NCBI GenBank assembly: GCA_028713975.1
Contig: JAQTNE010000008.1
Span: forward strand, 62,001-126,000
Direction: 5' to 3'
DNA length: 64,000 nt
From: Sulfuricella sp.
Lineage (GTDB): Bacteria; Pseudomonadota; Gammaproteobacteria; Burkholderiales; Sulfuricellaceae
Shown one piece after another: positions 46,125-55,454 of this stretch. The notes beneath the pieces are model-generated. The model saw only the letters and a program-made list of their open reading frames with translations. It was not told the origin of the DNA and ran no database searches. The position numbers were made by a program, and so were the translations under genes. Position 1 is the first letter of the stretch; every line of letters starts with the position of its first letter.

Positions 46125-46889
46125 ATGAATAAAATTTTGAAAATCCTGCTGCCATCCGTGCTCGGTCTGTTGCTGTTCGTCGGCTTGTGGGCGCTGGTGT
46201 CGCAGACCAGCCCGCAGTTGCCGGGGCCGATAAAAACCTGGGATTCGGCGGTGCAGTTGTTCAGCGACCCGTTCTACCGCAAGGGCCCGAACGATCAGGG
46301 CATCGGCTGGAATATCCTCGCTTCGTTGCAACGGGTCGGCATCGGCTTCGGCATGGCGGCGGCCATCGGTATCCCGCTGGGGTTCATGATCGGGCGCTTC
46401 GATTTTCTTAACCGCATGACCGCGCCCATCATCAGCCTGCTGCGTCCGGTGTCGCCGCTGGCGTGGCTGCCGATCGGCCTGCTGGTGTTCAAGGCGGCGA
46501 ATCCGGCGGCGATCTGGGTGATCTTCATCTCCAGTATCTGGCCGATGATCATCAATACCGCAGCCGGCGTGGGCCGCATCCCGCAGGACTACATGAACGT
46601 CGCCAAGGTGCTCAACCTGTCGGAGTGGAAGATTTTCACCAAGATACTTTTTCCCGCCGTGCTGCCGCACATGATCACCGGCATCCGGCTGTCTATCGGC
46701 GTGGCCTGGCTGGTGATCGTCGCCGCCGAGATGCTCACCGGCGGTGTCGGCATCGGCTTCTGGGTGTGGGACGAGTGGAACAACCTGAACGTGGAGCACA
46801 TCATCATCGCTATTTTCGTGGTCGGCATCGTCGGTCTGCTGTTGGAACAAATGCTGGTGTTGCTGGCGAAGCGCTTTAGCTACGAGTGA
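46125..46889 (+). CDS. nrtB: Nitrate ABC transporter permease NrtB
   Basis: A 254-residue inner-membrane permease with about six helices and the EAA-like cytoplasmic loop (DYMNVAKVLNLSEWKIFTKILFPA split around LSEWKIF). It should form the channel for NrtA-delivered nitrate. It follows nrtA by 15 nt. Confidence 0.9.
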   Translation: MNKILKILLPSVLGLLLFVGLWALVSQTSPQLPGPIKTWDSAVQLFSDPFYRKGPNDQGIGWNILASLQRVGIGFGMAAAIGIPLGFMIGRFDFLNRMTAPIISLLRPVSPLAWLPIGLLVFKAANPAAIWVIFISSIWPMIINTAAGVGRIPQDYMNVAKVLNLSEWKIFTKILFPAVLPHMITGIRLSIGVAWLVIVAAEMLTGGVGIGFWVWDEWNNLNVEHIIIAIFVVGIVGLLLEQMLVLLAKRFSYE

Positions 46890-46898
46890 GGAATGAAC

Positions 46899-47690
46899 AT
46901 GGAAAAATACGTACAGATCGAAAACGTGCAGATGGTTTTCGATACCAGGAAAGGCCCATTTGTCGCCTTGCGCGACATCAATCTGAACATTGCCCAGGGC
47001 GAGTTCATTTCCCTCATCGGCCACTCGGGTTGCGGCAAGTCCACCCTGCTCAATCTGGTGGCGGGGCTGACGCTGCCTAGCGGCGGCGCCATGCTCTGCG
47101 CTCAACGTGAAATCGCCGGGCCGGGGCCGGATCGCGCGGTGGTGTTCCAGAACCATTCGCTGCTGCCGTGGTTGACCTGTTTCGACAATGTCTATCTGGC
47201 GGTGGAGCGGGTGTTCGGCGGCAGCGAGAGCCGTGCCGTCATGAAAAAGCGGACGCAGGATGCGCTGGCGCTGGTCGGGCTTTCTCACGCCGAGCACAAG
47301 CATCCGCACGAAATTTCCGGCGGCATGAAACAGCGTGTCGGCATTGCTCGTGCTCTTTCGATGCAGCCCAAGGTGTTGCTGCTGGACGAGCCGTTCGGCG
47401 CACTCGACGCGCTGACTCGCGCCCATCTCCAGGACGAGTTGATGAAGATCGCGGCGGATACCAAAAGCACAGTGATCATGGTGACTCATGATGTGGATGA
47501 GGCGGTGTTGCTGTCCGACCGCATCGTGATGATGACCAATGGCCCGGCAGCGGTTATCGGCGAAATCCTCGAAGTGAATTTGCCTCGCCCGCGCGCCCGG
47601 CTGGAGTTGGCGAACGATAGCAAATATCACCAGTACCGCAGCGCAGTGCTGGATTTTCTGTATCGCCGGCAGTTGCGCCCGGCTGCTTGA
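46899..47690 (+). CDS. nrtC: Nitrate ABC transporter ATPase NrtC/NrtD-type
   Basis: A 263-residue ABC ATPase with Walker A GHSGCGKST, Q-loop VFQNHSLLPWLT, signature ISGGMKQRVGIARAL and Walker B VLLLDEPFGALD. It lacks the extra C-terminal binding-protein domain of cyanobacterial NrtC, so it is closer to NrtD in form. GAGGA lies 6 nt before the ATG at 46899, which is preferred over the ATG at 46893. Confidence 0.9.
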   Translation: MEKYVQIENVQMVFDTRKGPFVALRDINLNIAQGEFISLIGHSGCGKSTLLNLVAGLTLPSGGAMLCAQREIAGPGPDRAVVFQNHSLLPWLTCFDNVYLAVERVFGGSESRAVMKKRTQDALALVGLSHAEHKHPHEISGGMKQRVGIARALSMQPKVLLLDEPFGALDALTRAHLQDELMKIAADTKSTVIMVTHDVDEAVLLSDRIVMMTNGPAAVIGEILEVNLPRPRARLELANDSKYHQYRSAVLDFLYRRQLRPAA

Positions 47691-47704
47691 GACTGGAGAA
47701 AATC

Positions 47705-48013
47705 ATGACCGATTGGACAAAAATTTGCGCCCTGGAAGAAATTCCGCGCTTGGGTAGTCGCGTGCTGGAAAGCGCCAAGGGGCGCATCGCACTGTTTCGC
47801 ACCGAGACCGACGAGTTGTTCGCGTTGCAGGATCGTTGTCCGCACAAGGGCGGGCATCTGTCGCAGGGTATCGTTTGCGGCAGCCATGTGACTTGCCCGA
47901 TGCACGGCTGGAACATCGCGTTGCAGGAAGGTCGCGCATTGGCGCCGGATGTGGGTGAGACCGCGATCTATCAAGTCAGGGTCGAAAATGGTGCGGTATT
48001 CGTTCTGATCTGA
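47705..48013 (+). CDS. nirD: Nitrite reductase small subunit NirD
   Basis: A 102-residue Rieske-type protein: Cys45 and His47 in CPHKGG and Cys64 and His67 in CPMHGW would hold a 2Fe-2S cluster. NirD is the small partner of the assimilatory NADH nitrite reductase. GGAGAAAATC precedes the ATG. Here nirD comes before nirB, the reverse of the enterobacterial order. Confidence 0.9.
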   Translation: MTDWTKICALEEIPRLGSRVLESAKGRIALFRTETDELFALQDRCPHKGGHLSQGIVCGSHVTCPMHGWNIALQEGRALAPDVGETAIYQVRVENGAVFVLI

Positions 48014-48026
48014 AGGAGGATAAATC

Positions 48027-50558
48027 ATGCAAAAAATGAAACTGGTGATGGTCGGCAACGGCATGGCGGGTGTGAGAACCATCGAGGAATTGCTGAAGAT
48101 TGCCCCCGATCTATATGACATCACGGTGTTTGGCGCCGAGCCGCACGCCAATTACAACCGCATCATGTTGTCGCCGGTGCTGGCGGGGGAACAGACCCTC
48201 AAGGACATCATGCTCAATGATGTGGACTGGTATGAGCGCAACGGCATCACCCTGCATCTCAACAGGAAGATCGTGAAGATTGATCGCACGCACCGCACTA
48301 TCGAAGCCGAGGACGGCACGGTGGAAAGCTATGACCGCCTGTTGCTGGCGACCGGCTCCAACCCGGTCATGCTGCCGGTGCCCGGCCGCGAGTTGCCTGG
48401 TGTGGTGAGCTTTCGCGATATCCGCGATGTCGATGCGATGCTGGCCGCTTCATCCAGCTACCGCCATGCGGTGGTGATCGGCGGCGGCCTGCTCGGGCTG
48501 GAAGCGGCTAATGGCCTGATGCAGCGCGGCATGGACGTGACCGTGGTGCATCTCGCTCCGTGGCTGATGGAACGCCAGTTGGACGAGACTGCGGCGCGCA
48601 TGTTGCAGCGCAGCCTGGAGGCGAAAGGGTTGAAGTTCAAATTGTCCACTCAAACCAGCGAAATCAGTAATCTCCCTCCCCTTCAAGGGGAGGGTAGGGG
48701 TGGGGATGGGGTTGATACCGAGGTGAAGGGCTTGACCCACCCCCATCCCAGCCTTCCCCCTGAAAGGGAAGGAGCAAAGCAGTGCGGGCGCGTGGCGGCG
48801 GTGCGCTTCAAGGACGGCAGTGAAATTCCCGCCGACCTGGTGGTGATGGCGGTGGGCATCCGCCCCAATTCGGCGCTCGCCGAGTCCGCCGGCATCCACT
48901 GCGAGCGCGGCATCGTGGTGAACGACACAATGCAGACCTACGATCCGCGCATCTATGCGATCGGCGAATGCGTCGCCCATCGCGGCGTGAGCTACGGCCT
49001 GGTGGCGCCGTTGTTCGAGATGTCCAAGGTGTGTGCCAACCACCTCGCCCTGATGGGGATTGGCCGCTATACCGGTTCGACGGTTTCGACCAAGCTCAAG
49101 GTGACCGGCATCGACCTGTTCTCGGCGGGAAATTTCAGCGGCGGTGAGGGCACCGAAGAGATCGTGATGTCGGATGCGGCCGGCGGGGTCTACAAGAAAC
49201 TGGTGCTGCGCGACAACAAGCTCGAAGGCGCGGTGCTGTACGGCAACACGACTGACGGGGCGTGGTATTTCCAGTTACTGCGTGAAAAAAGATGCCTCGG
49301 CGATATCCGCCAGCACCTCCTGACCGGCCAGCCCAATCTCGGCACCGGCGGCCATCAGGGCCAGACCCATGCGGCGGCGATGCCGGAAGACATGGAAGTA
49401 TGCGGCTGCAACGGCATCACCAAGGGCATGATCGTCACGGCGATCAAGGCGAAAGGGCTGTTTACCATCGAGGATGTGCGCAAGCACACCAAGGCATCGG
49501 GCTCGTGCGGTTCATGCACCGGTTTGGTGGAGCAGATACTGGCCTCCACCCTGGGCGGAGATTATTCCGCCACGCCCGCCGCGAAGCCGATGTGCGGCTG
49601 CACCGAGCATACCCACGAGGAAGTGCGCGCGGCGATCCGCGAGCACAAGCTGCTTACCATCCCGGATGCGATGAAATTCATGGACTGGCGCACTCCTAAT
49701 GGCTGCGCCGGTTGTCGTCCGGCGCTAAACTATTACCTGATTTCGACCTGGCCGCACGAGGCGCAGGACGATCCGCAATCCCGCCTGATCAACGAGCGGG
49801 CCCATGCCAACATTCAGAAGGACGGTACTTTTTCGGTGGTGCCGCGCATGTGGGGCGGCGTGACCAATCCCGCCGAGCTGCGCCGCATCGCCGATGTGGC
49901 TGACAAGTATGCGGTGCCGATGATCCGCGTCACCGGCGGCCAGCGCATCGACCTGTTCGGCGTGAAGAAGGAGGATTTGCCAAGCATCTGGGCCGATCTG
50001 GATATGCCGTCAGGCCACGCCTACGGCAAGGCACTGCGCACCGTGAAAACCTGCGTGGGGAGCGAGTTTTGCCGCTTCGGCACGCAGGATTCGACCGGGA
50101 TGGGTATCGCTCTGGAGAAGGCATTCTGGAATGTGTGGACGCCCCACAAGTTCAAGCTGGCGGTCTCCGGTTGCCCGCGCAATTGCGCCGAGGCGGCGAT
50201 CAAGGATGTGGGCGTGATCGGCGTGGATTCCGGCTGGGAGATTCATGTCGCTGGAAACGGCGGCATCAAGACCGAGGTGGCCCAGTTTCTGGTCAAGGTG
50301 AAGACGGCAGAGGAAGTGCTGGAATACACCGGTGCCTTCCTGCAACTTTACCGCGAAGAGGCGCGCTACCTGGATCGGACGGTGCATTGGGTACAGCGAG
50401 TCGGGCTGGAATACGTGAAGTCCAAAGTGCTGGATGAGGGATGCCGCAAGGCGTTGTATCGGCGCTTGCTGTTTGCGTTGCAGGGAAATAAAGATCCGTG
50501 GGCCGCTCGCGCCGTGGAGGGCGTGGAGAAGCACGAATTCGAGGCGCTGACGGTTTAG
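48027..50558 (+). CDS. nirB: Assimilatory NADH-dependent nitrite reductase large subunit NirB
   Basis: An 843-residue flavoprotein that reduces nitrite to ammonium in the cytoplasm. It has an FAD/NADH domain (VGNGMAGVRTIEELL, GGGLLGLEAANGLMQRG), two BFD-like 2Fe-2S segments (VCGCNGITKGM ... SGSCGSCTG and MCGCTEHTHEE ... NGCAGCRPAL), and a sirohaem/4Fe-4S domain (TCVGSEFCRFG, SGCPRNCAEAAIKD). Residues about 214-252 are Pro/Gly/Glu-rich and encoded by a palindromic repeat inserted in frame. AGGAGG precedes the ATG. Confidence 0.95.
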   Translation: MQKMKLVMVGNGMAGVRTIEELLKIAPDLYDITVFGAEPHANYNRIMLSPVLAGEQTLKDIMLNDVDWYERNGITLHLNRKIVKIDRTHRTIEAEDGTVESYDRLLLATGSNPVMLPVPGRELPGVVSFRDIRDVDAMLAASSSYRHAVVIGGGLLGLEAANGLMQRGMDVTVVHLAPWLMERQLDETAARMLQRSLEAKGLKFKLSTQTSEISNLPPLQGEGRGGDGVDTEVKGLTHPHPSLPPEREGAKQCGRVAAVRFKDGSEIPADLVVMAVGIRPNSALAESAGIHCERGIVVNDTMQTYDPRIYAIGECVAHRGVSYGLVAPLFEMSKVCANHLALMGIGRYTGSTVSTKLKVTGIDLFSAGNFSGGEGTEEIVMSDAAGGVYKKLVLRDNKLEGAVLYGNTTDGAWYFQLLREKRCLGDIRQHLLTGQPNLGTGGHQGQTHAAAMPEDMEVCGCNGITKGMIVTAIKAKGLFTIEDVRKHTKASGSCGSCTGLVEQILASTLGGDYSATPAAKPMCGCTEHTHEEVRAAIREHKLLTIPDAMKFMDWRTPNGCAGCRPALNYYLISTWPHEAQDDPQSRLINERAHANIQKDGTFSVVPRMWGGVTNPAELRRIADVADKYAVPMIRVTGGQRIDLFGVKKEDLPSIWADLDMPSGHAYGKALRTVKTCVGSEFCRFGTQDSTGMGIALEKAFWNVWTPHKFKLAVSGCPRNCAEAAIKDVGVIGVDSGWEIHVAGNGGIKTEVAQFLVKVKTAEEVLEYTGAFLQLYREEARYLDRTVHWVQRVGLEYVKSKVLDEGCRKALYRRLLFALQGNKDPWAARAVEGVEKHEFEALTV
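48672..48774. repeat. G/C-rich palindromic repeat inserted in nirB
   Basis: CTCCCTCCCCTTCAAGGGGA (48672-) with AGGGTAGGGGTGGGG is mirrored by CCCACCCCCATCCC and CTTCCCCCTGAAAGGGAAGG (to 48774). This dispersed repeat type is usually intergenic. Here it keeps the nirB frame open and adds roughly 35 residues between a strand of the NADH domain and the conserved KDGSEIPADLVV. Confidence 0.75.
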
Positions 50559-50738
50559 ACGACGTACTGATAACGAAGCGGTGCTTGCCGGAGGTGGTGC
50601 GCAGTAATTCACGTCCCAATTGATCGCCGGCGTACTGGAGTTGAGTTACCAATAACCCTCTCGATGCTGTCGATGTAGAATGCGTTGCACGCCGAATGCT
50701 AAACTTGCAGCAAGTGACCTAACCTAATCTGACTTTGT

Positions 50739-51479
50739 ATGAATGCTTCGCCTGAACGCTACTCCAGAATCTTCCTGCTGAGCCATATGCGTGCTTTTAC
50801 CAGTCTGGCAGGGCATATTCTCGGCTCGCACCCGCAGATCAATGGCTACTATGAAATGCATATCAGCTATGAGGACACATCCGCGCTGGACAGGCAGCTT
50901 GATGTGTTCCTGGAAGGCGATGCGCTCAAGGAGAACAGCCGTTATCTTTTTGACAAGCTGCTGCACAACGACTATTTGTTGAAGCCCGAGCAGCTTGGTC
51001 CTGCGAATATCAAGATACTGATCTCGCTGATGGAGCCGGAACACACGATTAAAAGCATCGTCGATCTGTTCGCGCAAAAAGAGATCGAGGATCTTTATGC
51101 CTCTCCCTTTGAGGCGGCGAACTACTATATCGCGCGCATCCAAACGCTCGCCGACTTCAGCCGGACGGCCAAACATCCCTATTACTATTTCGATGCTGAG
51201 CTGTTCCAGCGCGCGCCGAAGATGTTGCTTTCCAGGCTATCGGACTGGCTGGAACTGGATTCGCCGTTAAGTGAGCGCTATCAAATTTTCAGCCATACCG
51301 GGAAAGCCAGAAAAGGCGATTCATCCGAACGCATTCATAGCGGAAGAATTGATAGGACACCGATCGTTTACCCCCATATTGTCATTCCGGAGGATGTGTT
51401 GCATACGGCGCAAGAAGTTTACCGGGAATGCCGTCGGCAGATTATTGGGAATGCAGCGGATTCGGTCAGCCTGGATTAA
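50739..51479 (+). CDS. Sulfotransferase-like protein
   Basis: A 246-residue protein whose start RIFLLSHMRAFTSLAGHILG resembles the PAPS-binding 5' phosphosulfate loop of sulfotransferases, followed by SHPQINGYYEMH. The usual PRSGTT is altered to SHMRAFTSL, so catalysis is uncertain. Its gene lies convergent to a glycosyltransferase-like gene and a ThDP enzyme, suggesting a joint role in a cell-surface or secreted glycan, but that is inference. Confidence 0.55.
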   Translation: MNASPERYSRIFLLSHMRAFTSLAGHILGSHPQINGYYEMHISYEDTSALDRQLDVFLEGDALKENSRYLFDKLLHNDYLLKPEQLGPANIKILISLMEPEHTIKSIVDLFAQKEIEDLYASPFEAANYYIARIQTLADFSRTAKHPYYYFDAELFQRAPKMLLSRLSDWLELDSPLSERYQIFSHTGKARKGDSSERIHSGRIDRTPIVYPHIVIPEDVLHTAQEVYRECRRQIIGNAADSVSLD

Positions 51480-51497
51480 ACCTAGAAAAAGCACCTC

Positions 51498-51627
51498 ACC
51501 GCAGAGGACACAGAGGACGCGGAGGAAAAACAAGAGGTTGGCTGGAAAGGCTTAGCCACCCATCGGGCGAAGGGATGCCCCAAACTAAGCATTTGAATTC
51601 CTCTGCGCCCTCCGCGTCCTCTGCGGT
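51498..51627. repeat. Dispersed CCGCAGAGG inverted repeat, copy D
   Basis: Arms 51498-51525 (ACCGCAGAGGACACAGAGG...) and 51600-51627 (...CCGCGTCCTCTGCGGT) flank a 74-nt loop. It lies between the convergent sulfotransferase-like and glycosyltransferase-like genes and might terminate both. Confidence 0.8.
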
Positions 51628-51645
51628 TCAATCGAATTTTTCAGG

Positions 51646-53580
51646 TTAAAACAGGCTATCCCAGGCATCCCGTTCCGCCCGGTAATTCATCAACGCCTCG
51701 ACGATCTGCTGTTTGCGCTGTGCGCGGTGTTCGGCTGACTGGATTTGGCGCCAGGCCAGCGAGTGTTCGCCAAAATTGCGGTCGATGTTGTCGATGAAGG
51801 TTTGGATTTGCCGTAAGGCAAGCGCCAGCTCGGGCGAGCGCAACCACCAATGTCCGGCGTTGAACACCAGGCCATGCAATTGCCTGTTCTTGTCGACGGT
51901 GGCTTCATGTTTTTGCTGGTACAGCGCCAGTAGTTCGGCTTCTTTCCGGGTGATGACTGCCTCAATCACATTCTGGGCAAAAGGCTGGTTCACATCCGCC
52001 TGCGTGACCAGCTCTTCGGTTGAAAACAACATGAGGTCGCCGAAAAACTGGCGCTCGAATTCGTCGGACAGGTCGATACTTTGCCCTTCTCCGTTTAACT
52101 CCACGCCGGGGCGGAAATCGTCGTCCAATCCCGCCTCGGTGGTGCGCCGGTGCAGATTGGGCATGTTGAAAGAGGCGAAACGCGCCTTGATCTCGGCGGC
52201 GATCAGCCGCCCGGCGGTGGGGCCCGACATGCGTAGCCGCAGGTGGCCGAAGGGGATGATGTATTTCAGCCCCGCGTAGTTGACGATGTAATTGCCGGGA
52301 TAAACTGTCCGTGCGGGGGCGAGCTGGGTGAAACCGCTGCCGTAGGAAAACCAGGTCTTGCGCGTGAGATGTTCGCCGAAGAAGAAGGCGTTTAGCTGCC
52401 GGGCAAAAACCGTCAGACACGCGCCATGGTCATGCGCACCTTCGAGCCGGCATGTGTAGGGAAATGTCTCTGGTTTTTTTTTAAAGCCGAACAGTCCGGC
52501 CAGGTCGTGATAGGCGGCCTCGCCCGGAAGCGGGCCCTGCGCGCCGTGAAACTGGCAGGCCTGGTCGCCGGTCAAGGCGGCCAGGCGGCTAAAGAAGGCC
52601 GTTACGTCGTCGAGAAAATTGGCCGCCATCACTGAGGGCGAGACGGGCGGGTCGCCCACCAGCTTGCCGGTCAGCATTAGGGTGTCGGTGGCGCGAAAGA
52701 TTTTGTCGATGGTGTGAAAATAATTCAGCGCATATACCGCTTCTTCGCCGGACTCGGTTCGCCGGTTCACGCAAAAATGCTGGTCGCTATCGACCATGTA
52801 ATACAGCGTCCTGTCCTTGTCTTCCGTCAATTGCAGAAACTTCAGGTAGCTGAGGTTGCGGTTGGCGGCTTGTCCCTTGCGATGAAATTTTTCCCGAGGT
52901 TGGGTGGTGAGCAGATTGCCCAGCCGTTCGCGCTGAGGCTGCGGCAGCGATTGCAGCAGTTCGTACTGTTCAGCCAGCCCGAAATGGAAGACCTGCAAGC
53001 CTTTCTGCCGGTATTCCTCCACCAGGTCGATATGCCGGCGGATGTTGTTTTCATCGCGGCTGTCTTCGGCGACGACGACCTTGATCTTGTCCCAAATGCC
53101 GGACGCGTTCCCGCCATAGTTGAACAGCGTGCATACCTGGTAAATGCTTTCGAGGCAGGCGCGCAGGTGGGGTGGGCGATCCGCCACCGGGATGCTCAGG
53201 ATGAAGTGATGGCGATCATCGTCTCCCCGCCGCTGGATCAGTGCCTCTTGTTCGCGGAACAGGGCCTGGTAGCAGGCCAGCAGCGGCGAAAAATCCGGTT
53301 CGGCGGACCACATCGCCTTTTCCAGCAAGGGGTAGCATTGCTCATAGAGGTCGATGAGGGCATCCAGTGCTTCTGCTCCCTCTCCCTTGATGGGAGAGGG
53401 TTGGGGAGAGGGTGGTTCGTCGCGGGATTCACCCCTCTCCCTATCCCCCAAGGGGCGAGGGAACCTGCTAATTGCACTATTCAGTGAGCTCAGTTGCTTG
53501 CCGAGATCGGCCAGGCCGGGAATGGCGGATTGGTAGCGCGCGAGGCATTCCGCCAAACGCGTTGTCACGAAATCGGTCAT
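51646..53580 (-). CDS. Glycosyltransferase-like protein, GT-A fold
   Basis: A 644-residue soluble protein. The central part resembles a GT-A glycosyltransferase: FILSIPVADRPPHLRACLES, VVVAEDSRDENN, and a DxD motif in YYMVDSDQHFCVNRR (near residue 262). The C-terminal 250 residues are helical and Gln/Glu-rich. I cannot name the family or acceptor. A Pro/Glu-rich stretch near residues 40-70 is encoded by an inserted palindromic repeat. The ATG at 53580 is preferred over an upstream TTG; it starts 6 nt after the ThDP-enzyme stop, suggesting one operon. Confidence 0.55.
   Translation of the reverse strand: MTDFVTTRLAECLARYQSAIPGLADLGKQLSSLNSAISRFPRPLGDRERGESRDEPPSPQPSPIKGEGAEALDALIDLYEQCYPLLEKAMWSAEPDFSPLLACYQALFREQEALIQRRGDDDRHHFILSIPVADRPPHLRACLESIYQVCTLFNYGGNASGIWDKIKVVVAEDSRDENNIRRHIDLVEEYRQKGLQVFHFGLAEQYELLQSLPQPQRERLGNLLTTQPREKFHRKGQAANRNLSYLKFLQLTEDKDRTLYYMVDSDQHFCVNRRTESGEEAVYALNYFHTIDKIFRATDTLMLTGKLVGDPPVSPSVMAANFLDDVTAFFSRLAALTGDQACQFHGAQGPLPGEAAYHDLAGLFGFKKKPETFPYTCRLEGAHDHGACLTVFARQLNAFFFGEHLTRKTWFSYGSGFTQLAPARTVYPGNYIVNYAGLKYIIPFGHLRLRMSGPTAGRLIAAEIKARFASFNMPNLHRRTTEAGLDDDFRPGVELNGEGQSIDLSDEFERQFFGDLMLFSTEELVTQADVNQPFAQNVIEAVITRKEAELLALYQQKHEATVDKNRQLHGLVFNAGHWWLRSPELALALRQIQTFIDNIDRNFGEHSLAWRQIQSAEHRAQRKQQIVEALMNYRAERDAWDSLF
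53376..53463. repeat. G/C-rich palindromic repeat inside the glycosyltransferase-like gene
   Basis: CTCCCTCTCCCTTGATGGGA and GAGGGTTGGGGAGAGGGTG (from 53376) are mirrored by CACCCCTCTCCCTATCCCCC and AAGGGGCGAGGG (to 53463). The frame of the minus-strand gene stays open across it, adding about 29 residues near the N-terminus. It is the same general type as the repeat in nirB. Confidence 0.7.
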
Positions 53581-53586
53581 GTGCAA

Positions 53587-55254
53587 CTAACGTCTTGAGG
53601 AATAATTCGGATACGCATCCTGGTCGAGCATGATCTCGATGAGATTGATGTCATGGTGGAAATTGACCGCCTCCAGCTTCGCCAGATCCTGCTCACGCTC
53701 CACCCGGCAATGCCTGATGCCGAAGGATTGTGCCAGCAGTGCATAGTCCGGGTTGGTGAAGTCGCAGTCGATGAAACGATCCTGGTAGAGATGGTGCTGG
53801 TTCTTGCGGATCAATCCCATGGTGTTGTTGTTGAACAGGATAATGTTCAATGGGATGTTGTAATTCACCGCCGTCATGATCTCCATGGCGCACATATGGA
53901 AGCCGCCGTCGCCCAGAATGGCGAAGGTTGGCCGGTTTTCGGAAAATTGTGCGCCAATGGCCGCCGGGATGGCATGGCCCAGCGAGGAGATGCCGGTATT
54001 GGGGTAGAAACGGTCCTTGGCGGACACCCGGTAAAAGTTTTGCGCGAAAACGATGTTGTCGTCGAACATGACCAGGCCGTCCGGAAACCGTTGTTCCAGC
54101 CAGCCATAAAAGGCACGCACGTGGTCGAACTGCCGGTTGAAAATCGTCTCGCCGGTGACCTCGGCCTGGGCTTGTGCGGCGGCGGTGAAAGCGGCGATAT
54201 CCACAGGGGCTTTTGCTGCCACCTTTTGCGCCTGAATGGCTGAATCCAGCGCTTGCAGGTAGGCGCCAAGGTCGGCATGCACCGCGAGGTCGGCGCGGAA
54301 GACCTTTTCCAGTTGCTGGACGCTGTTATCTACCTGGATGAGTTTCTTGCCCGCCAATAGATTTTTATCCCAGACATAGCTGGTTCTTTCACTGAAGGCC
54401 GCCCCCAGCACCAGCACCAGGTCGGCTTCCTGTTCCAGGTAGCGCACGGCGTAACCGCCGGAGGTGACGCCGAGACTACCCAGCGCCAGCGCGGATTGTT
54501 CGTCGATCACGCCTTTAGCCTTGAGGCTGCTGGTCACCGGAATGTTGAGGCGCTCGCTGATGCGGCGTAAGTGTTCCTGCGCACCCGAACGGATGCAGCC
54601 ATGGCCTGCGATGATCAGGGGCCGTTTCGATTCGCGGATCAGCTCCACACTCTTATCGATGGTTTGCTCAGCGATAACGCATTCGTCGGTCGTGCGCTTG
54701 AAAGAAATCTGATCCAGGATGGATGGATCCACCATTTCTTTTTGCACGTTATAGGGGATGCTCAACACCACGGGGCCGGGAGTTCTGGAAAGCAGATTTT
54801 TAGCCGCCTGGTTCAGCACAGTAGGCAGGTAATCCGTGCGTTCGATCAATTTATGGTAGCGTGTGATACCGGCAAATAACGCGACCTGGTCAATACTGCC
54901 GCCTTCGCCGGAGCTTTCCTGCAGGCCTCCCTTGCCGAAAATGTAGGTGGAGGTCTCGCCCGTGATCACCAGGATCGGCTGCATGTCGGCATAGGCATTG
55001 GCTACCCCCGTCACCAGGTTGGTGGCGCCGGGCCCCGCTGTAGTAATGCAGGCGGAAATTTTGCCTGAAGCCCGGGCATAGCCGCCGGCCATGAAAGCGG
55101 CTCCTTGCTCATGCTTGACCAGGATGCTTTTGATTTTTGAGTCATACAGGCTGTCATAGACAGGCAGGATGTGCGCGCCTGGCATCCCGAAAATAAATTC
55201 GATTCCCAGTCGTTCCAGATACCTTACGATCAATTCGCTTACTGCTATTTTCAT
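53587..55254 (-). CDS. ThDP-dependent enzyme of the acetolactate synthase family
   Basis: A 555-residue thiamine diphosphate enzyme. The catalytic Glu49 lies in VKHEQGAAFMAGGYAR, followed by ITTAGPGATNLVTGVANAYA, and the ThDP/Mg motif GDGGFHMCAMEIMTAVNYN is at the C-terminal third. Substrate is unknown: it may be an acetolactate synthase-like decarboxylase or carboligase. Because it is upstream of the glycosyltransferase-like gene on the same strand, a role in making an unusual glycan or metabolite precursor is possible. No ilvN-type regulatory subunit is nearby. Confidence 0.85.
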   Translation of the reverse strand: MKIAVSELIVRYLERLGIEFIFGMPGAHILPVYDSLYDSKIKSILVKHEQGAAFMAGGYARASGKISACITTAGPGATNLVTGVANAYADMQPILVITGETSTYIFGKGGLQESSGEGGSIDQVALFAGITRYHKLIERTDYLPTVLNQAAKNLLSRTPGPVVLSIPYNVQKEMVDPSILDQISFKRTTDECVIAEQTIDKSVELIRESKRPLIIAGHGCIRSGAQEHLRRISERLNIPVTSSLKAKGVIDEQSALALGSLGVTSGGYAVRYLEQEADLVLVLGAAFSERTSYVWDKNLLAGKKLIQVDNSVQQLEKVFRADLAVHADLGAYLQALDSAIQAQKVAAKAPVDIAAFTAAAQAQAEVTGETIFNRQFDHVRAFYGWLEQRFPDGLVMFDDNIVFAQNFYRVSAKDRFYPNTGISSLGHAIPAAIGAQFSENRPTFAILGDGGFHMCAMEIMTAVNYNIPLNIILFNNNTMGLIRKNQHHLYQDRFIDCDFTNPDYALLAQSFGIRHCRVEREQDLAKLEAVNFHHDINLIEIMLDQDAYPNYSSRR

Positions 55255-55454
55255 GTCGTCACGTTACTGCAGAAAATCGTTGGGTCGTCGCGGCACCCGA
55301 GCCGTGCAGGCAAGGGCGGCAAGACTCGTTGTCGGGGGGTGAAGTTTAACCTAACCCGGCCCCAATAATGAAATTCATGGCAGTTGGCCTGTGCCGCAGA
55401 GTGCTCCTGTCGTTTATGGACTCTATTGCTTCCTGCATGGGACAATGCCCGGCT

